The position numbers and the translations under genes were made by a program. The notes beneath the pieces were generated by a model. That model had not been told where the DNA came from and ran no database searches. It saw only the letters and a list, made by a program, of their open reading frames with translations. From contig JAHDEJ010000002.1 in the NCBI GenBank assembly GCA_020628865.1, forward strand, positions 1 through 64,000: a stretch of 64,000 nucleotides of DNA, read 5' to 3'. Shown here one piece after another: positions 15,979-24,799 of this stretch; position 1 is the first letter of the stretch; each line of letters starts with the position of its first letter. This DNA comes from Acidimicrobiales bacterium. Its GTDB lineage: Bacteria; Actinomycetota; Acidimicrobiia; Acidimicrobiales; SHLQ01.

Positions 15979-17283
15979 ATGGTGCTCGCACCCGACTTCG
16001 CCGAAACGCCGTACTGGTGGGTTCGGTCCCCGCCATCCCACGTGCCGGCCGAACTCCCGGCCTCGACCGACGTCGCCATCGTCGGTGCCGGCTACACCGG
16101 CCTCAACGCGGCGCTCCGACTCGCACGAGCCGGCCGGGACGTCACCGTGCTCGACGCCGGCGTGATCGGTGCCGGGGCCAGCTCCAGGAGTGCTGGATTG
16201 GTCTCTGGCCGGGCCGGTATCTCCAAGATGATCGACCTGACCGCGCTGGTTGGCGAACGGCGGGCCAACGCAATCCTCGATGAAGCCGACGACGCGTATG
16301 ACGAACTCCGTCGCTTCGTCGCCGACGAGAACCTCGACTGCTCGCTCGACCACTGCGGGCGATTCGTCACGGCAACCACCGAACCGATGCTGGCCAAGCT
16401 CGAGAAGAAGATGCACGAGTACAACGCCGTCGGCCTCGACGAGCCGTTCGAACTCGTCCCCCGAGCGCGTCAGGCCGAATGGGTCCGGTCCGAGCTGTTC
16501 CTCGGTGGCATGGCCGTTCGCAACGCCGGCACCATCGACCCAGCCGCCTACACCGCCGGCCTCATCGGCCTGTGTCGCGACGCCGGCGTCCGACTCGTCG
16601 GCCAGGACGCCGTGCTCGACATCGAACGGAGCACAACCGGCTTCGCCGTACGCACCCAGTCCGGTGCGCTCACCGCCGGCGACGTCATCATCGCCACCAA
16701 CGGCTACACCGGCAAGCTCACGCCATGGTTGCAACGACGCATCGTCCCGATGTCCAGCACGATCGCCGCCACCGAACCGATGGATCCCACCATCGTGGCC
16801 CGCCTCCTCCCCCAACGGGCGCCGTACATCGACGGCCGCCGCCTCATCACGTACGCCCGGCCCAGCCCCGACGGCAGCCGCATCCTCTTCGGCGGACGGG
16901 CCCGCTTCCGCCCCATCTCGCTCACCACGTCCGCAGAGATCCTCCACGCCCAGATGGTCCAGGTCTTCCCCGAACTCGCCGACGTCGCCTTCACCCACGC
17001 ATGGAGCGGCTTCATGGCGTTCACCACCGACTACCTGCCAAAGGTCGGCACACTCGACGGCATGCACTACGCCGTCGGCTGCAACGGCGGAAGCGGCATC
17101 GTCGCCATGAGCTGGCTCGGCCAACTCACCGCCGCCAAGATCCTCGGCGAAGACCGGGCGCCCAGCCCGCTCGAAGGAATCGAGTTCACCCGACAGCCCG
17201 CCGGCACACTCACCCGCCACTTCATTCCCGTCGCCGGCACCTGGTATCGGGCCCGAGACTGGTGGGACCACCGACCCGCCTGA
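15979..17283 (+). CDS. FAD-dependent oxidoreductase (DAO family, PuuB-like)
   Basis: 434 residues. The dinucleotide motif VAIVGAGYTGLNAALRLARAG starts near residue 27 and is followed by the acidic end of beta-2 (VLDAG). The ASSRSAGLVSG segment and the C-terminal G-C-N-G-G-S-G-I-V are typical of gamma-glutamylputrescine oxidase and related amine oxidases of the DAO fold. It would oxidise a secondary or primary amine, passing electrons to oxygen or a carrier. The lead-in W-W followed by Pro-rich residues is also family-like. ATG at 15979 is chosen over ATG 15961 because it gives the usual N-terminal length. No glutamine-synthetase-like partner lies nearby. Confidence 0.88.
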   Translation: MVLAPDFAETPYWWVRSPPSHVPAELPASTDVAIVGAGYTGLNAALRLARAGRDVTVLDAGVIGAGASSRSAGLVSGRAGISKMIDLTALVGERRANAILDEADDAYDELRRFVADENLDCSLDHCGRFVTATTEPMLAKLEKKMHEYNAVGLDEPFELVPRARQAEWVRSELFLGGMAVRNAGTIDPAAYTAGLIGLCRDAGVRLVGQDAVLDIERSTTGFAVRTQSGALTAGDVIIATNGYTGKLTPWLQRRIVPMSSTIAATEPMDPTIVARLLPQRAPYIDGRRLITYARPSPDGSRILFGGRARFRPISLTTSAEILHAQMVQVFPELADVAFTHAWSGFMAFTTDYLPKVGTLDGMHYAVGCNGGSGIVAMSWLGQLTAAKILGEDRAPSPLEGIEFTRQPAGTLTRHFIPVAGTWYRARDWWDHRPA

Positions 17284-17298
17284 CCCACGCCAAAACGT

Positions 17299-17328
17299 AC
17301 GATGGACCGCCCGGAGGCGGCCCATCGT
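17299..17328. terminator. hairpin between FAD oxidoreductase and tRNA-Asn
   Basis: A 13-position stem with one A-C mismatch around a CGGA loop. It stands between two converging transcripts (the FAD gene on plus, tRNA-Asn on minus) and can serve either. Confidence 0.6.
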
Positions 17329-17338
17329 CACTTCTGCG

Positions 17339-17411
17339 CTCCGGGGGTGAGGCTCGAACTCACGACCTACTGATTAACAGTCAGTTGCTCTGCCAGCTGA
17401 GCTACCCCGGA
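17339..17411 (-). tRNA. tRNA-Asn (GTT)
   Basis: 73 bases forming a full cloverleaf on the minus strand: acceptor TCCGGGG/CCCCGGA, D arm GCTC...GAGC, anticodon loop CTGTTAA giving GTT, variable loop AGGTC, T loop TTCGAGC. CCA is not encoded. A promoter-like pair lies upstream: TTCGAA (17446-17451) and TATCAT (17423-17428) on the minus strand, 17 bases apart. Confidence 0.95.
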
Positions 17412-17422
17412 TCAACGGATTG

Positions 17423-17451
17423 ATGATAGCAGTGGCGCCCCCGACTTCGAA
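17423..17451 (-). promoter_or_regulatory. promoter for tRNA-Asn
   Basis: On the minus strand TTCGAA, a spacer of 17 and TATCAT, ending 11 bases before the mature tRNA 5' end. The -10 fits the TAnnnT rule; the -35 is a weak match. Confidence 0.5.
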
Positions 17452-17495
17452 CCCCTCGGCCCCGGTTTTGCGGACCAGCGATCTAGACTCTCGCC

Positions 17496-17569
17496 GGGCT
17501 CGTAGCTCAGTTGGTTAGAGCACACGACTCATAATCGTTCGGTCGCGGGTTCAAGTCCCGCCGGGCCCA
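17496..17569 (+). tRNA. tRNA-Met (CAT), elongator type
   Basis: 74 bases: acceptor GGGCTCG/CGGGCCC with one G-T pair, anticodon loop CTCATAA giving CAT, T arm GCGGG/CCCGC with TTCAAGT. The paired first acceptor position argues against initiator tRNA. An Ile-type with modified CAU is less likely from resemblance to actinobacterial Met-tRNA. CCA is not encoded. TAGACT at 17484-17489 is a possible -10. Confidence 0.92.
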
Positions 17570-17822
17570 CGGCAACTCTGCGAGTTGCTTCGAGTTTGGC
17601 TTCGCCAAACATCGGAGCCGTTCGCCGACATCACGTACCGCCTTTCGGCCCTGGAGGGCCGAAACGCTCTGGGACCGACCGGGTGGGCACATTGACCTGC
17701 TTGTGTTTGTTTTTGCGGCTGTCAGTGTTGGAGGACGGGTCCGGGTGATCGTGTACCGCCGCCGCTGTCACCTGTCGAACGGGGCGACCTCCCCAAGGGT
17801 TCGCCCCGTTCGAGGCGCGCCC

Positions 17823-17886
17823 GGGTGACGGGGTCGCGTCTCACTTTCACCCAATTGGGTGACGGGGTCGCGTCTCACTTTCACCC
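17823..17886. repeat. two 30-base direct repeats
   Basis: Identical 30-base units at 17823-17852 and 17857-17886, separated by AATT. Each begins GGGTGA and ends TCACCC, so each unit has inverted ends and the junction TCACCC-AATT-GGGTGA is itself a palindrome. Confidence 0.9.
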
Positions 17887-17897
17887 GTCAGCGGCGA

Positions 17898-17939
17898 AAG
17901 GGCTCTGACCCCTGGAGCGCTCCAGGGGTCAGAGCCCTT
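17898..17939. repeat. perfect 42-base palindrome, copy 1 of a dispersed element
   Basis: Arms of 21 bases meet without a spacer (AAGGGCTCTGACCCC... outward-in, centre GAGCGCTC). An almost identical sequence occurs at 54924-54963. It could be a REP-like element; here it lies downstream of the minus-strand rpoD and may also act as a terminator. Confidence 0.9.
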
Positions 17940-18066
17940 CACACAACCGCGGGCAGATTTGCCTGATCAGTTGGGCGTCGCGAACGACGATGGAACAGGG
18001 TCGTCGGGTGGAGTCGATTCCCGCAGAGCTGGCACACCCGGCGACATCTCCCCCGTGGTCGGGTCG

Positions 18067-19092
18067 TCAGTCGACGAGGTACGACTTGAGGTGTTCGCTG
18101 CGCTGCGGATGGCGGAGCTTTGCCAGCGTCTTCGACTCGATCTGACGGATGCGCTCGCGGGTCACTCCGAACGTGCGGCCGACCTCTTCCAGCGTGCGAG
18201 GACGACCATCCTCGATGCCGAAGCGAAGCTTCACGACTTCCTGCTCCCGCTCGGACAGCAGGCCGAGCACCTTCGTGACCTCCTGCACCAACATCTTGCG
18301 GGTGGCCGCATCGACCGGACGGATCGCCTGCGAATCCTCGACGAAGTCGGCGAGGCTCGTGTCGTCTTCAGCGCCGACCGGCGTGTCCAACGAAAGCGGA
18401 TCCTGCGCGATCTTCAGCAGTTCCTCGACCTTCGCCGTGGGCAGATCGCACACCTCGGCCAGCTCGTCCATCGTGGGTTCGCGGCCGTACTCCTGCGTCA
18501 TCCGCCGCTGCTCGCGGCGAACGCGGCTCATGATCTCCACCATGTGCACAGGGATCCGGATCGTTCGAGCCTGGTCGGCGATCGCCCGGGTGATCGCCTG
18601 GCGAATCCACCACGTGGCGTAGGTGGAGAACTTGAAGCCCTTCTGGTGATCGAACTTCTCGACCGCCCGCATCAGACCGAGGTTGCCCTCCTGGATGAGG
18701 TCGAGCAGCGGAATGCCGCGCCCGGAGTAGCGCTTGGCGATCGAGACGACGAGGCGAAGGTTCGCCGACGTGAGGTCGTTCTTGGCCGCATCGCCGGCAC
18801 GAACATGGCGTTCGAGCAACGATCGACGGCCGGGCTCGATGGAGTCCAGAGTTTCAGCCGCAGCGTGCAGCGCGAGCTCGTCCTCGGCCTTCATGCCCTT
18901 GGCGACCTTCTCGGCGAGACGAACCTCCTCCGCCTGCGTGAGCAGCGGGACGCGGCCAATCTCCTTCAGATAGACGCGGGTGGAATCCGTCGTACGAGAG
19001 GTGCGGTCGCCGCTGAGCGCATGCTGACGTTGCTTGCGCGCCCGTGCCTCTCCGACTTCGTCCCGTTCCCAGGACGCGGAAGTGTCACTCAT
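18067..19092 (-). CDS. rpoD: primary sigma factor RpoD/SigA
   Basis: 341 residues. Region 1.2 is [13 protein letters not shown]; region 2 has [23 protein letters not shown] and [15 protein letters not shown] (core and -10 contacts); region 3 covers the RIPVHMVE segment; region 4 ends in the -35-binding helix-turn-helix [22 protein letters not shown]. The N-terminus is short, as in many actinobacterial group 1/2 factors, so an additional HrdB-type paralogue elsewhere cannot be excluded. Its ATG overlaps the dnaG stop (ATGA), so dnaG and rpoD are translationally coupled, the order found in the classic macromolecular-synthesis operon. Confidence 0.93.
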   Translation of the reverse strand: MSDTSASWERDEVGEARARKQRQHALSGDRTSRTTDSTRVYLKEIGRVPLLTQAEEVRLAEKVAKGMKAEDELALHAAAETLDSIEPGRRSLLERHVRAGDAAKNDLTSANLRLVVSIAKRYSGRGIPLLDLIQEGNLGLMRAVEKFDHQKGFKFSTYATWWIRQAITRAIADQARTIRIPVHMVEIMSRVRREQRRMTQEYGREPTMDELAEVCDLPTAKVEELLKIAQDPLSLDTPVGAEDDTSLADFVEDSQAIRPVDAATRKMLVQEVTKVLGLLSEREQEVVKLRFGIEDGRPRTLEEVGRTFGVTRERIRQIESKTLAKLRHPQRSEHLKSYLVD

Positions 19093-20864
19093 GCGGCTTC
19101 GCCCGAATTCTTCATTGCCACCCAATCGGCAAGTGGCAGCAGTTCGCTGAGCTCGGCACGAGGTTCTCTCAGATCGATGGCCCACTGACGGAGGAATTTC
19201 ACGTCCGAGGCGACAGCAGCGATGTCGCCGGTGGCCCGCGCTTGCGCCTCGAGCTCACGAGCCAACCGGTTGGCGGCCCGACCGAGCAGGCGAGACGCGA
19301 CGGCACCCGCATCGAGTTCATCGTCGTCCGATGCGGCCAGTTCCCGCAGCAGATCGGCCTCATCTGCGCCAAGCATGTCGACAGCTTCGCGCACGGATGG
19401 TGCATCGCGCACGGCAATGAACACGTCTCTGCGTCGGGCGGCCACGAACAGGCCCTCGGAAAGCAGCGCTCGGATCATCTCGTCGCCCTGCATCAACAGT
19501 TGGAGCGCCTGGTCCTCGACGCTGTCGGTCTGTGGCGCAGGCGCCACGGGCCTAGATGTGGGCACAGCACGGGCGCGGGACCGGGGCGCATCGAGGACTT
19601 CTCGAAGTTTCGCTTCGTCCATTCGGGTTTTGAAGGCAATGTGCATCACGTATTGATCTCGGACGAGCTTGTCTGGATGCTCCCTGACAAGATCCAGCGC
19701 CTCCTCCGCCGAACGAGCCCTGCGTTCAACAGTCGAGAGGTCGCCGCGGTCGAGCAGCCGATCCAGACGGAATTCAAGAAATGGTTTCCGGTTTTCGATA
19801 GCGGCCCTTACCCGCTCAGGATCCTCGCGGGACAGATCGTCGGGATCCACGCCCGGAGGAAGATCGGCCACAAAGACGTCGATGTCGTACTTGCGCTCCC
19901 ATTCATAAACCCGATCGGCGGCAGCCTTGCCAGCGTCGTCGGCATCAAACGCTAGGACGATCTCGCGCGTGAACCGCTTCAGCAGCTTGAGGTGGTCGTC
20001 GGTGAGCGCGGTGCCGCAGGTGGCCACGGCGTTGAGCTGACCGGCCCGAGCAAACCCGGTGACGTCGGTGTAGCCCTCGCAGATGATGGCGACGCCACCA
20101 TCGCCGGCGGCGACCACGTGTTCCTTCGCCCAATTCAGGCCGTAGAGCACTCGGCTCTTCGAGTACACGAGGCACTCCTGGCTGTTGATGTACTTGGCGC
20201 CCTCTCCCCCGGGCATGATGCGACCGCCGAAGCCGACGGCGTCGCCCCGTTCGTCGAACACCGGGAAGACGATGCGGCCCCGCTGCCAGTCCATCTGCTT
20301 GCCGATCGAGTTGATCTTGCCGAGGCCGGAGTCGATCAGATCCTTGTCGTTGATGCGAAGGTGGCGTGACAGCACGTCCCAGCCCTCGGGCGCCCAGCCC
20401 ACCTTGTAGGCCTTGACCATCTCGCCCGTGAAGCCGCGAGACCGCAGATAGCTACGGGCAGGCCCGCCATCGGGATGGTTGAGCAGACGCTCGTGGTAGA
20501 AGTCGACGGCCGTTTGCACGTGGTTGGTGAGCTGCTTGCGCCGGGACCGCACCGCACCTTCGTTGGCGTCGGTGTAGCGGAGTGTGATGTTGGAACGACG
20601 CGCCAGCGCCTCGATTGCCCCGGGAAAATCGAGGTTCTCCTTCTCCCGGACGAAGGTGATGGCGTCGCCGGATTCCTTGCAACCGAAGCAGTGGTACAGG
20701 CCCTCTTCGGCGTTGACGGAGAACGACGGCGACTTCTCGGTGTGGAACGGGCACAGGCCGCTCCACCGTCGACCGACCTTCTTCAGCTGCGTGTATTCGG
20801 ACACGAGCTTGACGATGTCGGTCGACTGGCGCACACGCTCGATGTCCTCGTCGACGATTCCCAC
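19089..20864 (-). CDS. dnaG: DNA primase DnaG
   Basis: 591 residues. The CHC2 zinc finger is visible ([13 protein letters not shown] ... [11 protein letters not shown], about 38-65). The primase core follows, then TOPRIM with the glutamate motif IICEGYTDV and AFDADDAG (about 255-320). The C-terminal region after about 430 is variable and should contact DnaB helicase. It makes RNA primers for replication. Slightly shorter than mycobacterial DnaG. Transcribed into rpoD with a 4-base overlap and divergent from an HNH endonuclease gene. Confidence 0.96.
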   Translation of the reverse strand: MGIVDEDIERVRQSTDIVKLVSEYTQLKKVGRRWSGLCPFHTEKSPSFSVNAEEGLYHCFGCKESGDAITFVREKENLDFPGAIEALARRSNITLRYTDANEGAVRSRRKQLTNHVQTAVDFYHERLLNHPDGGPARSYLRSRGFTGEMVKAYKVGWAPEGWDVLSRHLRINDKDLIDSGLGKINSIGKQMDWQRGRIVFPVFDERGDAVGFGGRIMPGGEGAKYINSQECLVYSKSRVLYGLNWAKEHVVAAGDGGVAIICEGYTDVTGFARAGQLNAVATCGTALTDDHLKLLKRFTREIVLAFDADDAGKAAADRVYEWERKYDIDVFVADLPPGVDPDDLSREDPERVRAAIENRKPFLEFRLDRLLDRGDLSTVERRARSAEEALDLVREHPDKLVRDQYVMHIAFKTRMDEAKLREVLDAPRSRARAVPTSRPVAPAPQTDSVEDQALQLLMQGDEMIRALLSEGLFVAARRRDVFIAVRDAPSVREAVDMLGADEADLLRELAASDDDELDAGAVASRLLGRAANRLARELEAQARATGDIAAVASDVKFLRQWAIDLREPRAELSELLPLADWVAMKNSGEAA

Positions 20865-20958
20865 ACCCGCAACCTACAACCGCACTCTGTCACTCGCAGC
20901 TTCGGCCAGTGGGGTGCAGGCCCCGGCGCAGAATTTCTCGAATTTCTTCGCCAACCCC

Positions 20959-20988
20959 TTGCAAACCGAACATTTGTTCGACTACACT
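20959..20988 (+). promoter_or_regulatory. LexA-controlled promoter (SOS box) of the HNH gene
   Basis: TTGCAA (20959-20964) and TACACT (20983-20988), 18 bases apart, form a promoter. Between them sits CCGAACATTTGTTCGA (20966-20981), which differs by one base from the actinobacterial LexA consensus TCGAAC-N4-GTTCGA. The mycobacterial SOS regulon is known to include 13E12-family genes, as here. LexA would block this promoter until DNA damage. Confidence 0.75.
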
Positions 20989-21073
20989 CGCTGTACCAGC
21001 TCGCCTCCCCCAGCCGAAGGCTTCTTCTTTGTGAAGGAACCGTTCTGTCGCTGATGTGAGGAGGTGCGAGCAC

Positions 21074-22318
21074 ATGCAAACCACGAATCTCGAGAGCATC
21101 CGTTCCGTCGACGACGTGCACTCGGTCAGCCAGGCGCTCGCCCTTGCGGGAGCATTGCTGGCCCGAGCCGGCACGCTCGTGCACTTCGGTGCATCGGTGC
21201 TCGAAACCGAAGATCTCGCCGTGGCGGCCGTGACCGTGGCCGAGCAGGCCAAGGCCGTGGCCGCCGACCGGGTGGCAGAGGCGCATCGCGCCGGTGCGCC
21301 CCGCCGCCGATCGTGCCGTTCGATGGGGGTCCTGCTCGGCGAGCGGCTGGCCACGGACTCGGCCACCATGGCGCCCTACGCAACCCTCGGGCTGTGGCTC
21401 GGCGACTTTGGCGACTTCGCCGCCGCCTGGCAGTTGGGCCGCATCACCGACGCGCACGTTCGTCTCCTCCGCCAGCTCGACACGCCCCTCACCCGCAGCC
21501 TGCTGCAGCGCGATCAGGATTTCCTGCTCGGCCACGCCGCCGTGCTGCAGTGGGACGACTTCGTGTCGGCCTGCCGCCACTGGCTCAACTGCGCCGACCC
21601 GGACGGCACGCTGCCGTCCGAACGGGAACGCGCCTACGGCACCACGACCAAAACACACGCCAACGGCGATGTGGAGATCCGTTCAGTCCTCGACCCGGTC
21701 GCCGGCGAAGCCGCACTCACGGCCATTGAGCACGAAGACCAGAAGCTCTTCCGCCAGTCGGAGAACGATCCCGACGCGGCCCCGGAACTGGTGCGGATGA
21801 ACTCGCGTCGTCGCAAGTCCATCGCACTCCTGAACCTTCTGACCCGTGGCTTTCAACGCCAGGACGGTTCGTTCCCAACGCCAATGGTGAACATCGTGAT
21901 GAGCGAGAAGGTCGCCGAACGGCTCCTTCAGAGCATCTCTGAGCCGGACGAGCCGATCGAGTTCGACCTCGCTTGGGACGACATCGACCGAAGATGCGAA
22001 ACCATTCGGGGCGTGCCCATCCATCCCCGAAGAGCCCGAACCGCACTCCTGCTCGGCGCCTTCCGCCGACAACTCTTCAAACCCGACGGGATTCCGGCCA
22101 GTTACACCAAGCCCGCTCGCCTTTTCGACGAGCACCAGAAACAGACGTTGCTCGTTGCCGCCCGCGGACGCTGCCAACACGTCGGCTGCGGCAGTCCATG
22201 GATCTGGCTCACGGCCGACCACAGCCATCCATCGTCACGCGGCGGTGGTACGTCCGTGGTCAACGGCCAGATTCTCTGCGACGCCTGCAACAAGTGGAAA
22301 CGGGATCGGCTGCTCTAG
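21074..22318 (+). CDS. 13E12-family (DUF222) HNH endonuclease domain protein
   Basis: 414 residues. A long helical DUF222 region (about 20-330) is followed by a C-terminal HNH domain: CQHVGCGSP, TADHSHPSSRGG with the catalytic His pair, and ILCDACNKWKRDR with the second CxxC and the final residues. These genes are repeated in actinobacterial genomes, where their job is unclear; a role in DNA repair or in self-spreading is debated. The start at 21074 follows GAGGAGGTG; an SOS box lies about 95 bases upstream. The stop overlaps the convergent acetyltransferase gene by four bases. Confidence 0.88.
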   Translation: MQTTNLESIRSVDDVHSVSQALALAGALLARAGTLVHFGASVLETEDLAVAAVTVAEQAKAVAADRVAEAHRAGAPRRRSCRSMGVLLGERLATDSATMAPYATLGLWLGDFGDFAAAWQLGRITDAHVRLLRQLDTPLTRSLLQRDQDFLLGHAAVLQWDDFVSACRHWLNCADPDGTLPSERERAYGTTTKTHANGDVEIRSVLDPVAGEAALTAIEHEDQKLFRQSENDPDAAPELVRMNSRRRKSIALLNLLTRGFQRQDGSFPTPMVNIVMSEKVAERLLQSISEPDEPIEFDLAWDDIDRRCETIRGVPIHPRRARTALLLGAFRRQLFKPDGIPASYTKPARLFDEHQKQTLLVAARGRCQHVGCGSPWIWLTADHSHPSSRGGGTSVVNGQILCDACNKWKRDRLL

Positions 22319-23358
22319 TCGAGCGCCAGGCGGGCAATCGCCTCGTCCTCGTCGTACTCACCCGTGGGCACGAAGCCGATGCCCGTGTAGAAGCGCTCAG
22401 GAGAACCGACGCCTTCGACATAGGAGACGAGGAGCGAGGTCGCGCCCCACTCCCGGCACTGGTCGATGACCTGCTCGAGGACGCGTGCGCCGATCCCCCG
22501 GCTCTGATGCCTCCGGTCGATCAACAGGCGCCACAGGTACGGCTCAGGCATGGTGGGGGTGGGTTCTTCCATCATGACGAATCCCACGGGCTCGCCGTCG
22601 GCGTGAATGATGCGCGGCCACGGGACCACCCGCGGCAGATCGTCCCCCTCACCCTCTTCATACGGCGGCACGGCAACCTGCGCCAACGAGGTGGCGATGT
22701 CCGACACGAGACGCCGCTGTGAATGGTGAACGCCGAGGTTGACGACATGGCGTAAGCCGACCGGATACGGCTCGACCAGTTCAACGGTCTCCGGCGCGGT
22801 GGTTGGCCGACTCCGCCAGTCTTCCCAGAGCTCGGGCGTGAGACCGTAGATCCAGTCGTCGGAGTTCTCGTCGCCCACCCAGAAGCTGTTGCGGGTGTGG
22901 CCCTCGAAGAGAAACCCATTGCGTTCGGCGACGCGGGCCGACGCCAGATTGTCCGGATGCACGTTCGCCTGCACCCGGGTGACCTTCTGCTCCTCCATCA
23001 GCCAGCGCAGGAGCCGCTCCACGGCCTCTGTGGCGTAGCCGTTGCCCCAGTGCCGCCGACCGAACGTCCAGCCCACCTCGGCCGCCCTGCCACTCCATTC
23101 GAGCTTCACGACGACGTCGCCGTAGATCTCGGTGTCGTCCCGGTTGGTCACGGTGAGCATGTAGAACTCGTCGTCGACGGGTCCGTCCATCGCCATGGCT
23201 GCATCGACCAGCGCCTCGGCGCGCTCCATCGGGTACGGCGTGCTCCACGCCTGCAAATGGGCCACCTCGGGATCGTCACGGCGCCCCTGCAAAGCGGCAA
23301 CGTCCGTGGCGCGGACGGGCCGGAGCAGCAGCCGTTCGGTCGTCAACGGGGCGAACAT
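22315..23358 (-). CDS. protein with two GNAT acetyltransferase domains
   Basis: 347 residues. The first half is a RimJ/RimL-type GNAT domain (TTERLLLRPVRATD ... WGNGYATEAVERLL ... NLASARVAERNGF). The second, from about 190, is another GNAT domain with RRHQSRGIGARVL as its acetyl-CoA loop and SPERFYTGIGFVPTGE at the end. Both pyrophosphate loops (R/Q-x-x-G-x-G/A) look intact, so both halves may be active. Acceptors are unknown. ATG at 23358 begins just before the first domain. Confidence 0.88.
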   Translation of the reverse strand: MFAPLTTERLLLRPVRATDVAALQGRRDDPEVAHLQAWSTPYPMERAEALVDAAMAMDGPVDDEFYMLTVTNRDDTEIYGDVVVKLEWSGRAAEVGWTFGRRHWGNGYATEAVERLLRWLMEEQKVTRVQANVHPDNLASARVAERNGFLFEGHTRNSFWVGDENSDDWIYGLTPELWEDWRSRPTTAPETVELVEPYPVGLRHVVNLGVHHSQRRLVSDIATSLAQVAVPPYEEGEGDDLPRVVPWPRIIHADGEPVGFVMMEEPTPTMPEPYLWRLLIDRRHQSRGIGARVLEQVIDQCREWGATSLLVSYVEGVGSPERFYTGIGFVPTGEYDEDEAIARLALD

Positions 23359-23440
23359 GCCCCCAGTCTTGCCGCCCCCACCATGATCTGTGAAGCGGCA
23401 GGTGCCGAATCGGCACACAGCGCTGCACAGATCCTTGGGA

Positions 23441-24766
23441 TCAGCTGGGTAGACGCTCGCTCAGGTACTCGACGAGACGGTCGATCGACACCCGGTCCTG
23501 TTCGCGGCTGTCGCGCTCGCGCACAGTGACCGCACGGTCCTCGAGCGTGTCGAAGTCGACCGTCACGCAGTATGGCGTGCCGATTTCGTCGGCCCGGGCG
23601 TACCGCTTGCCGATGGACTGGGTCTCGTCGTAGTCGCTCATCCAGCGGCCCTTGACCAGGTCGAAGACCTCGTGCGCGGTCGGCGTGAGCGTGTCCTTCT
23701 TGGACAGCGGCAGCACGGCCACCTTGTACGGGGCGAGGCGCGGGTCGAGACGCAGCACCGTGCGGGTGTCGTCGTTGACCGTCTCTTCGTCGTAGGCGGC
23801 GAGCAGGAACGCAAACGCGGTACGCGTGGCGCCGGCTGCGGGCTCGATGACGTGCGGGATCCACCGCTCGTTGGCCTGCTGGTCGAAGTACTCGATGCGC
23901 TCGCCACTGTGCTGGGCGTGCTGGGTGAGGTCGTAGTCGCCGCGGTTGGCGATGCCCTCGAGCTCGTCCCAACCCCACGGGAACAGGTACTCGACGTCGG
24001 CGGTGCCGCTGCTGTAGTGCGACAGCTCATCGGCGTCGTGCTCACGCATGCGGATCCAATCCGCCGGCATGCCCAGGTCCAGGTACCACTGCATGCGCTC
24101 GTTCTTCCAGTACTCGTACCACTTGCCCGACTCGGTCGGCGGAACGAAGTACTCCATCTCCATCTGTTCGAACTCGCGCGTCCGGAAGACGAAGTTGCCT
24201 GGCGTGATCTCGTTGCGGAAGCTCTTGCCGATCTGGGCGATGCCGAACGGCGGCTTCTTGCGGCTCGTGTTGAGCACGTTCATGAAGTCCACGAACATGC
24301 CCTGGGCCGTCTCGGGGCGCAGGTACACCTCGTGGCCGGAACCCTCCACCGGACCGGCGTGCGTCTTGAACATCAGGTTGAAGGCGCGGGGCTCGGTGAA
24401 CGTGCCGCTCTCGCCACAGTTCGGGCAGGTGTTCGGGTCGTCCAGCTTGTCGAGGCGATGCCGGGTGTTGCAGTTCGTGCAGTCCACAAGCGGATCGCTG
24501 AAGTTCGCGAGGTGGCCCGAGGCCTCCCACACCTGTGGCGGGGACAGAATCGCGGCGTCGAGGCCGACGACGTCGTGGCGCATCTGCACCATCGAACGCC
24601 ACCACTGGTCCTTCACGTTGCGAAGCAGGAGCACACCGAGGGGCCCGTAGTCGTACGTCGAACGGAAGCCGCCGTAGATCTCGGCGGACTGGAACACGAT
24701 GCCGCGCCGCTTGGAGAGATTGACGATCTTGTCGAAGAGTTCGGGATCCGGAGTCGGTTCGCTCAT
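23441..24766 (-). CDS. glyS: glycyl-tRNA synthetase (single-chain, alpha2 type)
   Basis: 441 residues, class II synthetase of the alpha2 kind used by actinobacteria. Motif 1 region near the N-terminus (RRGIVFQSAEIYGGFRSTYDYGPLG), a CTNCN...CPNCGESG zinc-ribbon insertion, motif 2 (FRNEITPGNFVFRTREFEQME), motif 3 (GATRTAFAFL) and a C-terminal anticodon-binding domain are visible. It charges tRNA-Gly. It follows the GGDEF/EAL gene with a 33-base gap. Confidence 0.96.
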   Translation of the reverse strand: MSEPTPDPELFDKIVNLSKRRGIVFQSAEIYGGFRSTYDYGPLGVLLLRNVKDQWWRSMVQMRHDVVGLDAAILSPPQVWEASGHLANFSDPLVDCTNCNTRHRLDKLDDPNTCPNCGESGTFTEPRAFNLMFKTHAGPVEGSGHEVYLRPETAQGMFVDFMNVLNTSRKKPPFGIAQIGKSFRNEITPGNFVFRTREFEQMEMEYFVPPTESGKWYEYWKNERMQWYLDLGMPADWIRMREHDADELSHYSSGTADVEYLFPWGWDELEGIANRGDYDLTQHAQHSGERIEYFDQQANERWIPHVIEPAAGATRTAFAFLLAAYDEETVNDDTRTVLRLDPRLAPYKVAVLPLSKKDTLTPTAHEVFDLVKGRWMSDYDETQSIGKRYARADEIGTPYCVTVDFDTLEDRAVTVRERDSREQDRVSIDRLVEYLSERLPS

Positions 24767-24799
24767 GGAGCAAGAGGCTATCGCCGGACGGGCGGCAAC

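Larger units (their letters stand above)
17570..18066. other. non-coding, hairpin-rich stretch between tRNA-Met and rpoD
   Basis: No credible gene. It holds a series of inverted repeats: GCAACT/AGTTGC (17572-17588), GTTTGGC/GCCAAAC (17594-17610), TTCGGCCCT/AGGGCCGAA (17644-17663), a 12-base stem CGAACGGGGCGA/TCGCCCCGTTCG (17776-17812), then two direct repeats and a 42-base palindrome listed separately. The last 120 bases before the rpoD stop are featureless. Confidence 0.7.

Noticed and set aside
17330-17423. Plus-strand peptide GGEARTHDLLINSQLLCQLSYPG
   Set aside because: Antisense of tRNA-Asn, the same kind of artefact.
17507-17692. A minus-strand open frame of 61 codons with RRDLNPRPNDYESCALTN
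   Set aside because: It is the antisense of tRNA-Met plus flanking hairpins; this peptide is a well-known false gene produced by tRNA complements.
17823-17886. CRISPR array
   Set aside because: Only two repeats, a 4-base spacer and no cas genes nearby.
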